Part shown: positions 56,101-64,000 of the stretch, one piece after another | Position numbering within the stretch: the stretch's first letter is position 1 | How the letters are laid out: each line of letters begins with the position of its first letter | Assembly (NCBI RefSeq): GCF_000381065.1 | Contig: NZ_KB905855.1 | Span: 1-64,000 of the forward strand | Length of the DNA: 64,000 bases | From: Propionispira raffinosivorans DSM 20765 | GTDB taxonomy: Bacteria > Bacillota > Negativicutes > Selenomonadales > Selenomonadaceae | Reading direction: 5' to 3' | The notes under the pieces: generated by a model | Seen by the model: only the letters and a program-made list of their open reading frames with translations | Told to the model about the DNA's origin: nothing | The model's database searches: none | Program-made: the position numbers and the translations under genes

Positions 56101-59100
56101 ATGGAAAATAAAAAAGAGTTTGTACACCTTCATGTACATACGGAATTTAGTTTGCTCGATGGTGCAAGTCGTATCGGCGAACTTGTCAAAAGGACAAAAG
56201 AATTGGGCATGCCGGCAATTGCTATTACAGATCATGGCTCTATGTATGGTGTTATTGATTTTTATAAAGCTGCCCAAAAAGAAGGTATCAAACCTATTAT
56301 TGGCTGTGAAGTGTATTTGGCCCCCGCATCGCGTTTTGATGCATTTGAAGTGGATGGGACGCGTTACTTTCATATGATATTGCTGGCAGAGAACAATGAA
56401 GGTTATCGCAATCTGATTAAATTGGTATCGTTGGCGAATACGGAGGGGATGTATTATAAGCCACGTGTTGATAAGGAAATTCTGCGTAAATACAGTAAAG
56501 GAATTATTTGTCTGAGTGCTTGTATTGCCGGTGAAATTCCACAGGCGCTTATTAAAGACAATCCGCAGCATGCTGAGGAGTTGGTGCAAGAATATATTGA
56601 TATTTTCGGTAAAGATAATTTTTTTATTGAGATACAAGACCATGGGATTCCCGAAGAAAAAAAAGCGAATGTTGGATTGGCCGAACTTGCGAAAAAATTT
56701 AATCTTGGTCTTGTGGCGACGAATGATTTACATTATACGAATAAAAGTGATAGTGCTTTTCATGATGTTTTGCTTTGTATTCAAATGAATAAAACGGTCG
56801 ATGATGAAATGCGCATGAAATTTTTCAGTGATGAATTTTATTTAAAATCACCAGAAGAAATGGGTCTGCTTTTTGATTCTTATGAAGGTGCTTTATCAAA
56901 TACGGTAAAAATAGCAGAACGCTGCAATGTTGATTTTGAATTTGGTCATTTGCATTTACCAAATTTTCCATTGCCGGAGGGCATGACGGATGAACGGTAT
57001 TTGCGCCAATTATGTGAAGATCATATTTTACAGCGTTATAAGGAAGAAACAACACAAATACGCGAACGATTGGAATATGAATTATCGATTATTAAGCGGA
57101 TGGGGTATGACAGTTACTTTTTAATTGTTTGGGATTTCATTAAATATGCACGTGAACATAAAATAGCAGTGGGCCCAGGCCGTGGTTCCGCCGCCGGCAG
57201 TATTGTGGCATATCTTTTGGCCATTACCGATATTGATCCGCTCAAATATGATTTGCTGTTTGAACGTTTTTTAAATCCAGAACGTGTAACAATGCCGGAT
57301 ATTGATATTGATTTTTGTTATATTAGACGGGAAGAAGTCATTGAGTATGTAAAACGGCAGTACGGGGCCGATCATGTGGCACAGATCATAACGTTTGGTA
57401 CAATGGCTGCCAAAGGGGCAATTCGCGATGTTGGGCGTGCTCTTAATATGACCTATGGTGAAGTGGATCGTATCGCGAAAATGATTCCGACAGAGCTTGG
57501 AATTACACTTGATAAAGCTTTGAAAATGAATGCAGAACTAAAGGCGGCTTATACCGAAGAAGAGCCGGTGAAACGTCTTATTGATTTTGCTCGTGATGTA
57601 GAAGGTTTAGCACGGCACTCTTCAACACATGCTGCTGGTATTGTAATTGCTCGTGATCCACTTACGGAATATGTTCCGATACAAGTTTCAGATGGTACGT
57701 TGGTAACACAGTACGATAAAGATCGTGTCGAAGAGCTTGGTTTGCTTAAAATGGACTTTTTAGGACTTCGAACTTTGACGGTTATCAGTGATTGCCTGGA
57801 TCATATAAAAGCAAATAGAGGAATTGACCTTGATTTAGACAGCATTCCACTTGAAGATGAAAAAACGTCACAAATGCTTTGCTTAGGTGCGACTGGCGGA
57901 GTGTTTCAGATGGAATCATCAGGGATGACAACGTTGGTAAAAGATTTGAGACCGACCGGTTTTGCAGACTTGATCCCATTAGTTGCTTTATACCGCCCGG
58001 GACCACTTGGCAGTGGAATGGTTACGGACTTCATCAATGGACGCCACGGGAAAAAAGAAGTAACATATATGCATCCGTTGTTGGAACCAATTTTGAAAGA
58101 AACGTTTGGTGTGGTTTTATACCAGGAACAGGTTATGCAAATTGTTCAAACTCTGGCAGGTTTTACGTTAGGACAGGCCGATCTTTTAAGGCGTGCTATG
58201 GGGAAAAAGAAACATTCTATTTTGATGGCACAAAAAGAAAACTTCTTAAAAGGAGCAAAAACAAAAGGTCTGGAAGAAAAAACAGCGAATACGATTTTTG
58301 ATCTGCTGACACATTTTGCCGATTATGGTTTCAATAAATCACATAGTGCGGCATACGCTTTGGTGGCGTATCAGACCGCTTATTTAAAAGCCAATTATCC
58401 ACAAGAATTTATGGCAGCGATGTTGTCGAGTGTTATGGGGACGAACGATAAGATCGGTACATATATCGAACAATCGCGCCATATGGGAATTGATGTGCTG
58501 CCACCAGATATTAATGCCAGCAAATCTTCCTTCACCGTTGATGGAAATGCGATTCGGTTTGGTCTGGCCGCTGTAAAAAATGTCGGAGAGGCAGCTCTGG
58601 TCAATTTAATCAAAGTCAGGGAAAAAGATGGACTGTTTAAATCATTGGTTGATTTTTGTGCGCGAGTTGATATGAGGACTGTTAATAAACGCGTCATGGA
58701 AAGTTTAATTAAATGCGGAGCCTTTGATTCAATGGGCGGGAAAAGATCACAGTTTTTGGCAGTGCTAGATAGAGCTGTTGATGCGGCAGGCGCCAAGCAG
58801 CGTGATGCGGCAAGTGGACAAATGGGCTTATTTGGTATGGAGGCAATGGAAGAGGTCGATGATCTTGCGCTGCCAGATATTGAAGAATTGCCTAAAAATG
58901 AAATATTGACGTTGGAAAAAGAAATCACAGGGTTTTATATTACAGGGCATCCACTTGATCAGTATCGTGATAAAATGCAAAGCTTTGTATCAATTCAAGA
59001 CCTTTTAGCTGGTAAGTTTAAAGAGGGAAATGTAATCAAAATGGCAGGGATCATTTTATCGGCAAAACGGATTACCACTAAAAAAGGTGATACAATGTGT

Positions 59101-59505
59101 TTTATGGAAGTTGAAGATTTTACGCATGCGATTGAAGTAATTGTTTTCCCAAAAGTTTTTTACCAGAATGTAAATACGTTAGTACCAGATTTTCCTGTCG
59201 TAGTCAGCGGCCGTGTTAATGTAACGGATGATGGTGTGAAAATTATTGCGGAAAACCTGTGCTTAATTGCTGATTATCAGCCGGAAGTACGGATAAAACT
59301 TCGTAAGGATCAAGAACAGGCCGAGGTTTTTGAGGCATTGAAAAATGTGTTCCATGAATACCACGGCGATCATATTGTTTTTTTACATTTGATTGACAGC
59401 CGCAAGGTTATCAAAACAGAACCCGGTTTTTGGGTTATGCCATCGGAGCAATTTCTGGGGAAAATCGAAAATCTGCTGGGAAAAGGTGCCGTGCATTTTA
59501 CATAA
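56101..59505 (+). CDS. dnaE: DNA polymerase III alpha subunit
   Basis: 1134 aa replicative polymerase. The N-terminal PHP domain starts HLHVHTEFSLLDGA. The polymerase core carries catalytic aspartates in PDIDIDF (Asp400 and Asp402). AVGPGRGSAAGS and YGFNKSHSAAYA mark the palm and tau-binding-side regions, and an OB fold (~1000-1080) follows. ATG 56101 follows GAGG by 10 nt; an adjacent GTG at 56098 is an alternative. It lacks the separate exonuclease motifs of PolC. A weak hairpin overlaps the stop (59492-59529). Confidence 0.97.
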   Translation: MENKKEFVHLHVHTEFSLLDGASRIGELVKRTKELGMPAIAITDHGSMYGVIDFYKAAQKEGIKPIIGCEVYLAPASRFDAFEVDGTRYFHMILLAENNEGYRNLIKLVSLANTEGMYYKPRVDKEILRKYSKGIICLSACIAGEIPQALIKDNPQHAEELVQEYIDIFGKDNFFIEIQDHGIPEEKKANVGLAELAKKFNLGLVATNDLHYTNKSDSAFHDVLLCIQMNKTVDDEMRMKFFSDEFYLKSPEEMGLLFDSYEGALSNTVKIAERCNVDFEFGHLHLPNFPLPEGMTDERYLRQLCEDHILQRYKEETTQIRERLEYELSIIKRMGYDSYFLIVWDFIKYAREHKIAVGPGRGSAAGSIVAYLLAITDIDPLKYDLLFERFLNPERVTMPDIDIDFCYIRREEVIEYVKRQYGADHVAQIITFGTMAAKGAIRDVGRALNMTYGEVDRIAKMIPTELGITLDKALKMNAELKAAYTEEEPVKRLIDFARDVEGLARHSSTHAAGIVIARDPLTEYVPIQVSDGTLVTQYDKDRVEELGLLKMDFLGLRTLTVISDCLDHIKANRGIDLDLDSIPLEDEKTSQMLCLGATGGVFQMESSGMTTLVKDLRPTGFADLIPLVALYRPGPLGSGMVTDFINGRHGKKEVTYMHPLLEPILKETFGVVLYQEQVMQIVQTLAGFTLGQADLLRRAMGKKKHSILMAQKENFLKGAKTKGLEEKTANTIFDLLTHFADYGFNKSHSAAYALVAYQTAYLKANYPQEFMAAMLSSVMGTNDKIGTYIEQSRHMGIDVLPPDINASKSSFTVDGNAIRFGLAAVKNVGEAALVNLIKVREKDGLFKSLVDFCARVDMRTVNKRVMESLIKCGAFDSMGGKRSQFLAVLDRAVDAAGAKQRDAASGQMGLFGMEAMEEVDDLALPDIEELPKNEILTLEKEITGFYITGHPLDQYRDKMQSFVSIQDLLAGKFKEGNVIKMAGIILSAKRITTKKGDTMCFMEVEDFTHAIEVIVFPKVFYQNVNTLVPDFPVVVSGRVNVTDDGVKIIAENLCLIADYQPEVRIKLRKDQEQAEVFEALKNVFHEYHGDHIVFLHLIDSRKVIKTEPGFWVMPSEQFLGKIENLLGKGAVHFT

Positions 59506-59714
59506 GTTCAATTAAATGATGTAAAATGCTTGATAAATTCTGTAATACAGGCAGGAATGAATCTTTTTATGGAGAAAAACATATAAAAATATAAAAATAT
59601 AACTTTTATTGAATGGAGGGATGCTAAATCTAAAAATGTTATCTGGATACTTTGTGAGGACCTAGAATGTTTTCTTACGAAGTCGATAAAGAATGTTTTT
59701 TGGAGGAAATGTGC

Positions 59715-59918
59715 ATGTGGACGTCTATATATATTGCAAATAACAGAAAGCAGGCAGATCATTTAAAAACCTTGTTGAGTAATGAGGAAATTTTAACCAA
59801 TATTCGTCCGGTTGGTATTGCTGCAACAACCGGTGAAGGCATGTTTGAGATACAAGTCTTGGAATCAGAAGTCGATGAAGCACAGGCTATTGTTTGTCAA
59901 GGTTCAGCGAATCATTGA
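59715..59918 (+). CDS. Small protein, DUF2007-like
   Basis: 67 aa. The sequence WTSIYIANNRKQADHLKTLL...IRPVG...FEIQVLESEVDEAQAI reads like the short alpha/beta DUF2007/signal-transducing fold (strand, helix, strand, strand, helix). GGAGG at 59701-59705 sits 9 nt before this ATG, which excludes the longer frame from 59667. It lies between dnaE and a terminator; no function is known. Confidence 0.7.
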   Translation: MWTSIYIANNRKQADHLKTLLSNEEILTNIRPVGIAATTGEGMFEIQVLESEVDEAQAIVCQGSANH

Positions 59919-59928
59919 TCTAAGCAAT

Positions 59929-59962
59929 AAAAAACGGTCTCCAAAATGGAGACCGTTTTTTT
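59929..59962. terminator. Terminator between the small gene and the acyltransferase
   Basis: 14-bp stem AAAAAACGGTCTCC/GGAGACCGTTTTTT with a 5-nt loop, usable in both directions. Confidence 0.9.
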
Positions 59963-59964
59963 GC

Positions 59965-61083
59965 TTATTTATTTTTAGGATAGATGCCAATTAATAGACT
60001 ATTAATTATTGGATAAAATGTGCCGATTTTTCTAAATAAGGCGCCTGCTGCAATACTAACTATCGTGACTAGAAAATAAAACAAAATGGCAACAGGGGCA
60101 GTCATGATTTTTCCTTGCCAAGTAAGCAACATAGCTAAATAGGTAATGGCAAATGGATGAAATAAATAGGCAAAATAGGAATGCTTGCCTAGAATCGATA
60201 GTATGGAATGAACAAAAACTGGGAATTTCGTATTGGAAAATAGGGTGAAAAAGAAAAGTGAGGCACCAATCGTATAAAAAATACCGGCTGGGCATAGCTG
60301 ATGGGCTGTATTGATTGCAGCTTCCAACGAATAAGATCGTTCGTAAATTAAATAGTAATAATAAATGACTAAAGAAGATAAACTTGCAATAAAAAAAGAA
60401 CAAATCGAATTATAGTGTCGACTCATATAAATTTCAAATTTATTGTAATGGATCGCCAGATATCCACCAAAGAGAAAAATAAATATGTAATGCAGTACCC
60501 AATAATTTAAGCGATATTCAAAAAGGGCTTTGATAACAGGGTTTTCAATGCTATATGGATTCATAATAAAACTGGAATAATAGTCAAAGGCAAGCTGAAA
60601 TAGAAGCAGCATCAGCAATCGACCAGCACTCATGTGTCGAATCATATAGATCCACACGGGCATAAGTGCATAAAACCAAAGTAAAATTACTAGAAAATAT
60701 AATTGGTATGATGCAAAACCAAAAAATAAAAACTTTATCAAAATTGGAATTGATAGCAAGGACGTATCATGATATAAAAATGTATAATGGGCAATGTAGA
60801 GAAAAGACCATACGACATAAGGAATCAGGACCGTTTTGAAACGTTTTGTCATAAAGTTTTTATAACTGAATTTTTCAGTTAGATCGATATTATAAAATAA
60901 GCCAAAAGCTGAAATGAAAAAGAAAATTGGCACACTGAAACGTGTAAGAATTTCAAATATAGCAATCAGATGAATATTACTCGTGGGATTGCTGAGATAT
61001 TGTGAACCGGTATGTATACCGATGACACCAAGCATAGAAATGCCACGAATATATTCGATGGCTAAAATACGATTTTTTTTCAT
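59965..61083 (-). CDS. Acyltransferase 3-family membrane protein
   Basis: 372 aa with about ten hydrophobic helices. EYIRGISMLGVIGIHTG near the N-terminus contains the catalytic-type His, and FSVPIFFFISAFGLF with the following SYKNFMTKRFKTVLIPY matches OafA/YrhL-type O-acyltransferases that modify surface polysaccharides. ATG 61083 follows GAGGAG, and the upstream ATG at 61110 lacks such a site. No polysaccharide cluster is adjacent, so the acceptor is unknown. Confidence 0.88.
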   Translation of the reverse strand: MKKNRILAIEYIRGISMLGVIGIHTGSQYLSNPTSNIHLIAIFEILTRFSVPIFFFISAFGLFYNIDLTEKFSYKNFMTKRFKTVLIPYVVWSFLYIAHYTFLYHDTSLLSIPILIKFLFFGFASYQLYFLVILLWFYALMPVWIYMIRHMSAGRLLMLLLFQLAFDYYSSFIMNPYSIENPVIKALFEYRLNYWVLHYIFIFLFGGYLAIHYNKFEIYMSRHYNSICSFFIASLSSLVIYYYYLIYERSYSLEAAINTAHQLCPAGIFYTIGASLFFFTLFSNTKFPVFVHSILSILGKHSYFAYLFHPFAITYLAMLLTWQGKIMTAPVAILFYFLVTIVSIAAGALFRKIGTFYPIINSLLIGIYPKNK

Positions 61084-61267
61084 AAATATATAAGCTCCTC
61101 TATATAACATATAAACTCTATTATAAAAGCTGACTATGAATAAGTAAATGCACAGATCTGAATAAATGATGATTTTGAAATTTATTGCGCCAAATTAGAG
61201 CGGCTATAGCCAAACAAGCTGGTAAAATGGTAGAATAAAATATGCAAAACATAAAGGGGGATTTTAT

Positions 61268-61612
61268 ATGCAGCCAATGATTATACGATTGCTGGCCATT
61301 TTTGTTGTAAGCGGCATAATTAAACTAATTCTTCAGATGACCGTAGGAGGCCCAATTGCTGTTGTTCTCGGGGTTTTGGTAGATATCGGGGTTTTATGGT
61401 ATATTTATCAGCTTTTACGTCGTTATGGATATGTAGATTTAAAAAGGATTATGCTTTTTCTGAGTGGAATCACGTTGATTTCAATTTTAGTTGAAGTGGG
61501 GGTTTTACGAGGAGATCTTGGCAATTTGATTATATTATTGGCCATCGCCTGGATTCTGTTTGGTAAAGATGGACTTTGGGGTGGACGTCGCCGTGGGCGA
61601 AATTGGTTTTAA
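61268..61612 (+). CDS. Small membrane protein, unknown function
   Basis: 114 aa with three hydrophobic segments (~5-25, ~28-50, ~63-100) and the basic, Gly/Arg-rich tail GRRRGRNWF. I do not recognise the family. The start follows AAAGGGGG, and a candidate -10 (AATAAAATATG region) lies upstream. It is convergent with the SIMPL gene and separated from it by a perfect terminator. Confidence 0.7.
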   Translation: MQPMIIRLLAIFVVSGIIKLILQMTVGGPIAVVLGVLVDIGVLWYIYQLLRRYGYVDLKRIMLFLSGITLISILVEVGVLRGDLGNLIILLAIAWILFGKDGLWGGRRRGRNWF

Positions 61613-61624
61613 ATAGTTTCGAAT

Positions 61625-61668
61625 AAAAACAGTCCAATATCAAGTGTACTTGATATTGGACTGTTTTT
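61625..61668. terminator. Bidirectional terminator
   Basis: Perfect 20-bp stem with TGTA loop (arms 61625-61644 and 61649-61668), with outer A5/T5 runs. Confidence 0.92.
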
Positions 61669-61679
61669 GATTTAGGTAA

Positions 61680-62396
61680 TTAATCCATTATAAATTGAAC
61701 TTGTACAGTAGAATTAATATGGATTTCATCTGGTTCAATTGGTGTAGACAGTCCATCACTCTTTCGTAGGGAGAAACTGGCGAAATTACGCGATTCTATA
61801 TAAGAATTGTTTTCACTGACACTGACAACGTTCGTTACATGTTTGCCAAGTGCTTTAGCAATACTGTCTGCTTTTTCACGAGCATCTTTTATTGCGGTTT
61901 GCAGAGCTTTTTGCTGCATATCTTTTGGATTTTTCATCGTGAAATTGATAGAATTGACCTTGTTAGCACCACTTTTGATACTAGAGTCGATTACGTTACT
62001 GAGCATAGCAATATCGTCGAGGGTTACGGATACTGTATTATCCGCTGTGTACCCGGTGATCTCATTTGCATGATCGGTAGTTGTATTATTGTTATATGTG
62101 GGATAAAATGTATAATTTTTTGTATGAATTTTATCTTTGGCGATGCCGAGTGCAGCTAAATTTGTTTGAATATCATTGGCAATTACGGCATTTTCTTGTG
62201 CGGCAATATTTGCTGTTGCTGCTGTAGTCGTTATACCAATCGAAATGTCAGCTTGATCTGGAGTTGCGGTAAGGGAGGAATTTCCCTGTACGGAAATGGT
62301 GTGGATGGCTGTGTTTTCAACACTTTCTGCCTGAACAGTACTGAGTGGCAGCCATAACAATGTGCATATAAACATTAAAAATGTAATTTTTTTCAT
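61680..62396 (-). CDS. Exported SIMPL-domain (DUF541) protein
   Basis: 238 aa. A classical signal peptide (KKITFLMFICTLLWLPLSTVQA, ~1-24) precedes a SIMPL/DUF541 domain (ISVQGNSSLTATPDQADI, then ITGYTADNTVSVTL and AREKADSIAKALG). These proteins form large channel-like oligomers in the envelope and are linked to oxidative stress, but the role is unclear. AAAGGAG before ATG. It lies 13 nt downstream of the YgjP-like gene on the same strand, so likely cotranscribed. Confidence 0.9.
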   Translation of the reverse strand: MKKITFLMFICTLLWLPLSTVQAESVENTAIHTISVQGNSSLTATPDQADISIGITTTAATANIAAQENAVIANDIQTNLAALGIAKDKIHTKNYTFYPTYNNNTTTDHANEITGYTADNTVSVTLDDIAMLSNVIDSSIKSGANKVNSINFTMKNPKDMQQKALQTAIKDAREKADSIAKALGKHVTNVVSVSENNSYIESRNFASFSLRKSDGLSTPIEPDEIHINSTVQVQFIMD

Positions 62397-62409
62397 AATA
62401 AATCTCCTT

Positions 62410-63126
62410 TTATATAATTTGAAATATTTCGTGGCTGTGCTGTTTTAACCACAATTTGTGCTTTGCGTAATCTGGCTGATGACTTTGGACTAAATACCAA
62501 AATTCTTTCGAATGGTTCATATAGTGACGGTGGGATACTTCGTGAATCACTAAATAATCAATCGTTTTCTCTGGAGCCATAATGATACGCCAATTATAAT
62601 TGATATTGCCTAAAGAAGAACAACTTCCCCAACGGGTTTTTTGTTCTCTAATGGTAATTTTCCCAACATTTGTATTGAGTCTTTGGCACCAAAACTGGGT
62701 TTTTTGCAATAGAATTTTTTTCGCTTGCAGGATAAACCAAGTTTTTAGACAAGTTCGTAAATCTTGTGGTCGTGGTGCATATAAATTGACACATAATTCT
62801 TGCGCTGCTAAGGTAATGGCAGGTTTACAATAGGTCGATTTTACACGTAAGATGGTTTCATTTCCTTTAAATAACAAGATAGAACCATCTTTTAAATCGT
62901 TAAGAGGTGAGGCTTCTGTAAGTGGTTGATTTTGTAATATATTATTTTTTTGTTGAATCCAATCTGCTTTTTGTTGAATAAATGCAAGAATTACATCCAA
63001 GTTTATGCTTTTTGGTGCTTTGATGGACAGCGTATCAATTGCTGTAAGCTGCAATTGCAGTGTCTTGCGAACTTGTCGTTGTAGTGTATATTGATAGATA
63101 TGCTGTTTGATTGAAATAGATGCCAT
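62410..63126 (-). CDS. YgjP/SprT-like metallopeptidase
   Basis: 239 aa. The zinc motif is HEVSH at 195-199 with a third ligand His205, preceded by the diagnostic RWGSCSSLGNINYNWR (166-181) of the YgjP (DUF45) family. Cytosolic minigluzincin-like peptidase; substrate unknown. ATG 63126 (MASISIKQ) chosen; the ribosome binding site is weak. It is the first gene of a two-gene reverse unit with the SIMPL protein. Confidence 0.9.
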   Translation of the reverse strand: MASISIKQHIYQYTLQRQVRKTLQLQLTAIDTLSIKAPKSINLDVILAFIQQKADWIQQKNNILQNQPLTEASPLNDLKDGSILLFKGNETILRVKSTYCKPAITLAAQELCVNLYAPRPQDLRTCLKTWFILQAKKILLQKTQFWCQRLNTNVGKITIREQKTRWGSCSSLGNINYNWRIIMAPEKTIDYLVIHEVSHRHYMNHSKEFWYLVQSHQPDYAKHKLWLKQHSHEIFQII

Positions 63127-63338
63127 ATTTACCTGCCCCAAAAATCAGATTCACTTGTATCATAGCGGTATTTGGTTGATTTGTAAAGTTTGAATTTTAT
63201 AAAAAAGGATATAGTGTGCCTCGGATTATACAAGATTACACAAGTTTTGCTTTATAAGGCTGGTTAAATATGATACTATAAGTAAGTAATCATAAATATT
63301 TATGTGGTAAAAAGATAGATACAAGGGAGAGATTTGCT

Positions 63339-63686
63339 ATGATGTCATTGAATTTCCAAGCGAAAAAACATGAAAAATTATTAATTGCCCGTCAAAAAAA
63401 TTGTACGGTTCGACTCGGTGATGTTCGTAAACATTATCCGGAAAGTTCCATTGTGTGGATTACAACTGGTGCAAAATTGGAAACAAAACATAAGTTGTTT
63501 ACAGCTTTTATTGATAAAACGCAGGTCAAAACAATGGCTGATTTAACATCGAATGATTTAGGCCATCAAAATCCGGAAATTAATTCACGAGAAGAGCTCA
63601 TTGCTGATTTTGAACGTATTTATAAAAAAAGAATTACCATGGATGATACTGTAACTGTAATTTATTTTTCAGAAGTAAATGAATAG
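63339..63686 (+). CDS. ASCH-domain-like protein
   Basis: 115 aa. The pattern CTVRLGD, DLTSNDLGHQNPEINSREELI and TVTVIYF fits the ASCH/PUA-like beta-barrel fold implicated in RNA binding. Assignment is from visual pattern only. GGGAGAG precedes the ATG; a second ATG follows immediately. It stands alone with a terminator after it. Confidence 0.7.
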   Translation: MMSLNFQAKKHEKLLIARQKNCTVRLGDVRKHYPESSIVWITTGAKLETKHKLFTAFIDKTQVKTMADLTSNDLGHQNPEINSREELIADFERIYKKRITMDDTVTVIYFSEVNE

Positions 63687-63738
63687 AACGAAATAAGCTG
63701 TAAATTCTTTTCTTTAATAAGGGTTAATAATTACGGCG

Positions 63739-63778
63739 AATATCGATGTTGACATTTTGTTGACATCGATATTTTTTT
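63739..63778 (+). terminator. Terminator after the ASCH-like gene
   Basis: AATATCGATGT/ACATCGATATT stem (12-nt loop containing a smaller TGAC/GTTG pairing) followed by T7. Confidence 0.82.
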
Positions 63779-63988
63779 GCTCATTTATTTTGTGAATTAA
63801 GTTTCGGTAGTACGATAGAGCATAAAACGGGTGTTTGTTGGTAAAAAGCAAAGTGCTGACTTTCTATTTGCGATGATACCCTTTGCTTGATCTGTGTTAT
63901 GATGGAGTAATGGAAAGTGAAAATTCCTATTTGTGAAACTGGCGGGCCGCGCTCGTATTCATAACGGATGAAGCAAGGAGCTGAAAGC
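63779..63988 (+). promoter_or_regulatory. Upstream region of the last gene
   Basis: 210 nt without an ORF. TGTTATGAT (63896-63904 region) looks like an extended -10. The following ~60 nt (CTGGCGGGCCGCGCTCG stretch) are unusually GC-rich and could fold. No known riboswitch is recognised. AAGGAGC at 63975-63981 serves the next start codon. Confidence 0.4.
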
Positions 63989-64000
63989 ATGTTTAATAAA
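63989..64000 (+). CDS. Start of a gene cut by the window end
   Basis: Only ATGTTTAATAAA (Met-Phe-Asn-Lys) is inside the window. It is called because AAGGAGC lies 7 nt upstream, at the ideal position. Nothing can be said about its product. Confidence 0.55.

Noticed and set aside
56044..56643. 199-aa reverse reading frame opposite dnaE
   Set aside because: It is entirely antisense to the well-supported dnaE start region and has no family features.
58395..58928. 177-aa reverse reading frame inside dnaE
   Set aside because: Antisense shadow of dnaE, with Ser-rich composition produced by the opposite strand's codon pattern.
63779..63988. Known riboswitch in the GC-rich leader at the window end
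   Set aside because: It does not match the cores of fluoride, cobalamin, c-di-GMP, TPP, SAM or purine riboswitches that I know; the downstream gene is not visible.

Overview
The window is an A+T-rich stretch of an ordinary bacterial chromosome. It most likely comes from a Negativicutes species (Selenomonadales-type Firmicutes that stain Gram-negative). This is inferred from the 3' end of the 16S rRNA, the Firmicutes-style regulation (two T-box leaders, a PyrR-type attenuator, AGGAGG ribosome binding sites), and the gene content: ATP-type PEP carboxykinase, a biotin-dependent carboxyltransferase subunit, an ECF transporter, DUF896, SepF and YajQ. I saw no prophage, insertion sequence, CRISPR array or integron. 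Coding density is high, and most convergent gene pairs are separated by strong intrinsic terminators.

Layout. 1-700: the end of a 16S rRNA gene, a spacer, tRNA-Ile(GAU) and then a strong terminator; no 23S gene follows. 0.8-2.7 kb: an unrecognised protein and a zinc-ribbon membrane protein. 2.7-5.9 kb: a T-box leader with a UGG (Trp) specifier controls a three-gene ECF transporter in which the substrate-binding membrane component is fused to one ATPase. 5.9-12.3 kb: nadE, ybaK, thrC, pckA and a zinc-ribbon protein. 12.4-20.1 kb: pepF, two radical SAM proteins, fructose-bisphosphate aldolase, an RluA-type pseudouridine synthase, a small membrane protein and yajQ. 20.2-25.4 kb: a FliD-like orphan, uracil permease behind a PyrR attenuator, aspartokinase and an aminotransferase. 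25.5-29.0 kb: a Pho-box-preceded DUF47/Pit phosphate transporter and a uridine-kinase-like protein. 29.1-34.8 kb: a carboxyltransferase subunit, DUF896, D-amino acid transaminase, the ACT/DUF711 pair and endonuclease III. 34.8-37.7 kb: an acetyltransferase and then a T-box leader with a UAC (Tyr) specifier controlling DAHP synthase and prephenate dehydrogenase. 37.8-51.6 kb: a UPF0158 protein, a BI-1 protein, a secreted GDSL hydrolase, cobO, ilvD, trmL, murB, a DJ-1 protein, a beta-CASP hydrolase, typA, sepF and pepD. 51.7-55.9 kb: a three-gene reverse operon (class III aminotransferase, U32 protein, substrate-binding protein without a signal peptide). 56.1-64 kb: dnaE, a small protein, an acyltransferase, a membrane protein, a SIMPL protein, a YgjP-type metallopeptidase, an ASCH-like protein and the first codons of a further gene.

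The best-supported regulatory story concerns aromatic amino acids. One T-box reads Trp and drives uptake; the other reads Tyr and drives synthesis. In both, the base after UGG in the tRNA-acceptor-binding bulge matches the expected discriminator base (G for tRNA-Trp, A for tRNA-Tyr). Most of the remainder is housekeeping. The less ordinary items are the 16S-tRNA-Ile unit without a 23S gene, the fused and asymmetric ECF ATPases, the signal-less substrate-binding protein, the FliD-like orphan and a few unexplained RNA-like structures. No clearly new multi-gene system was identified.
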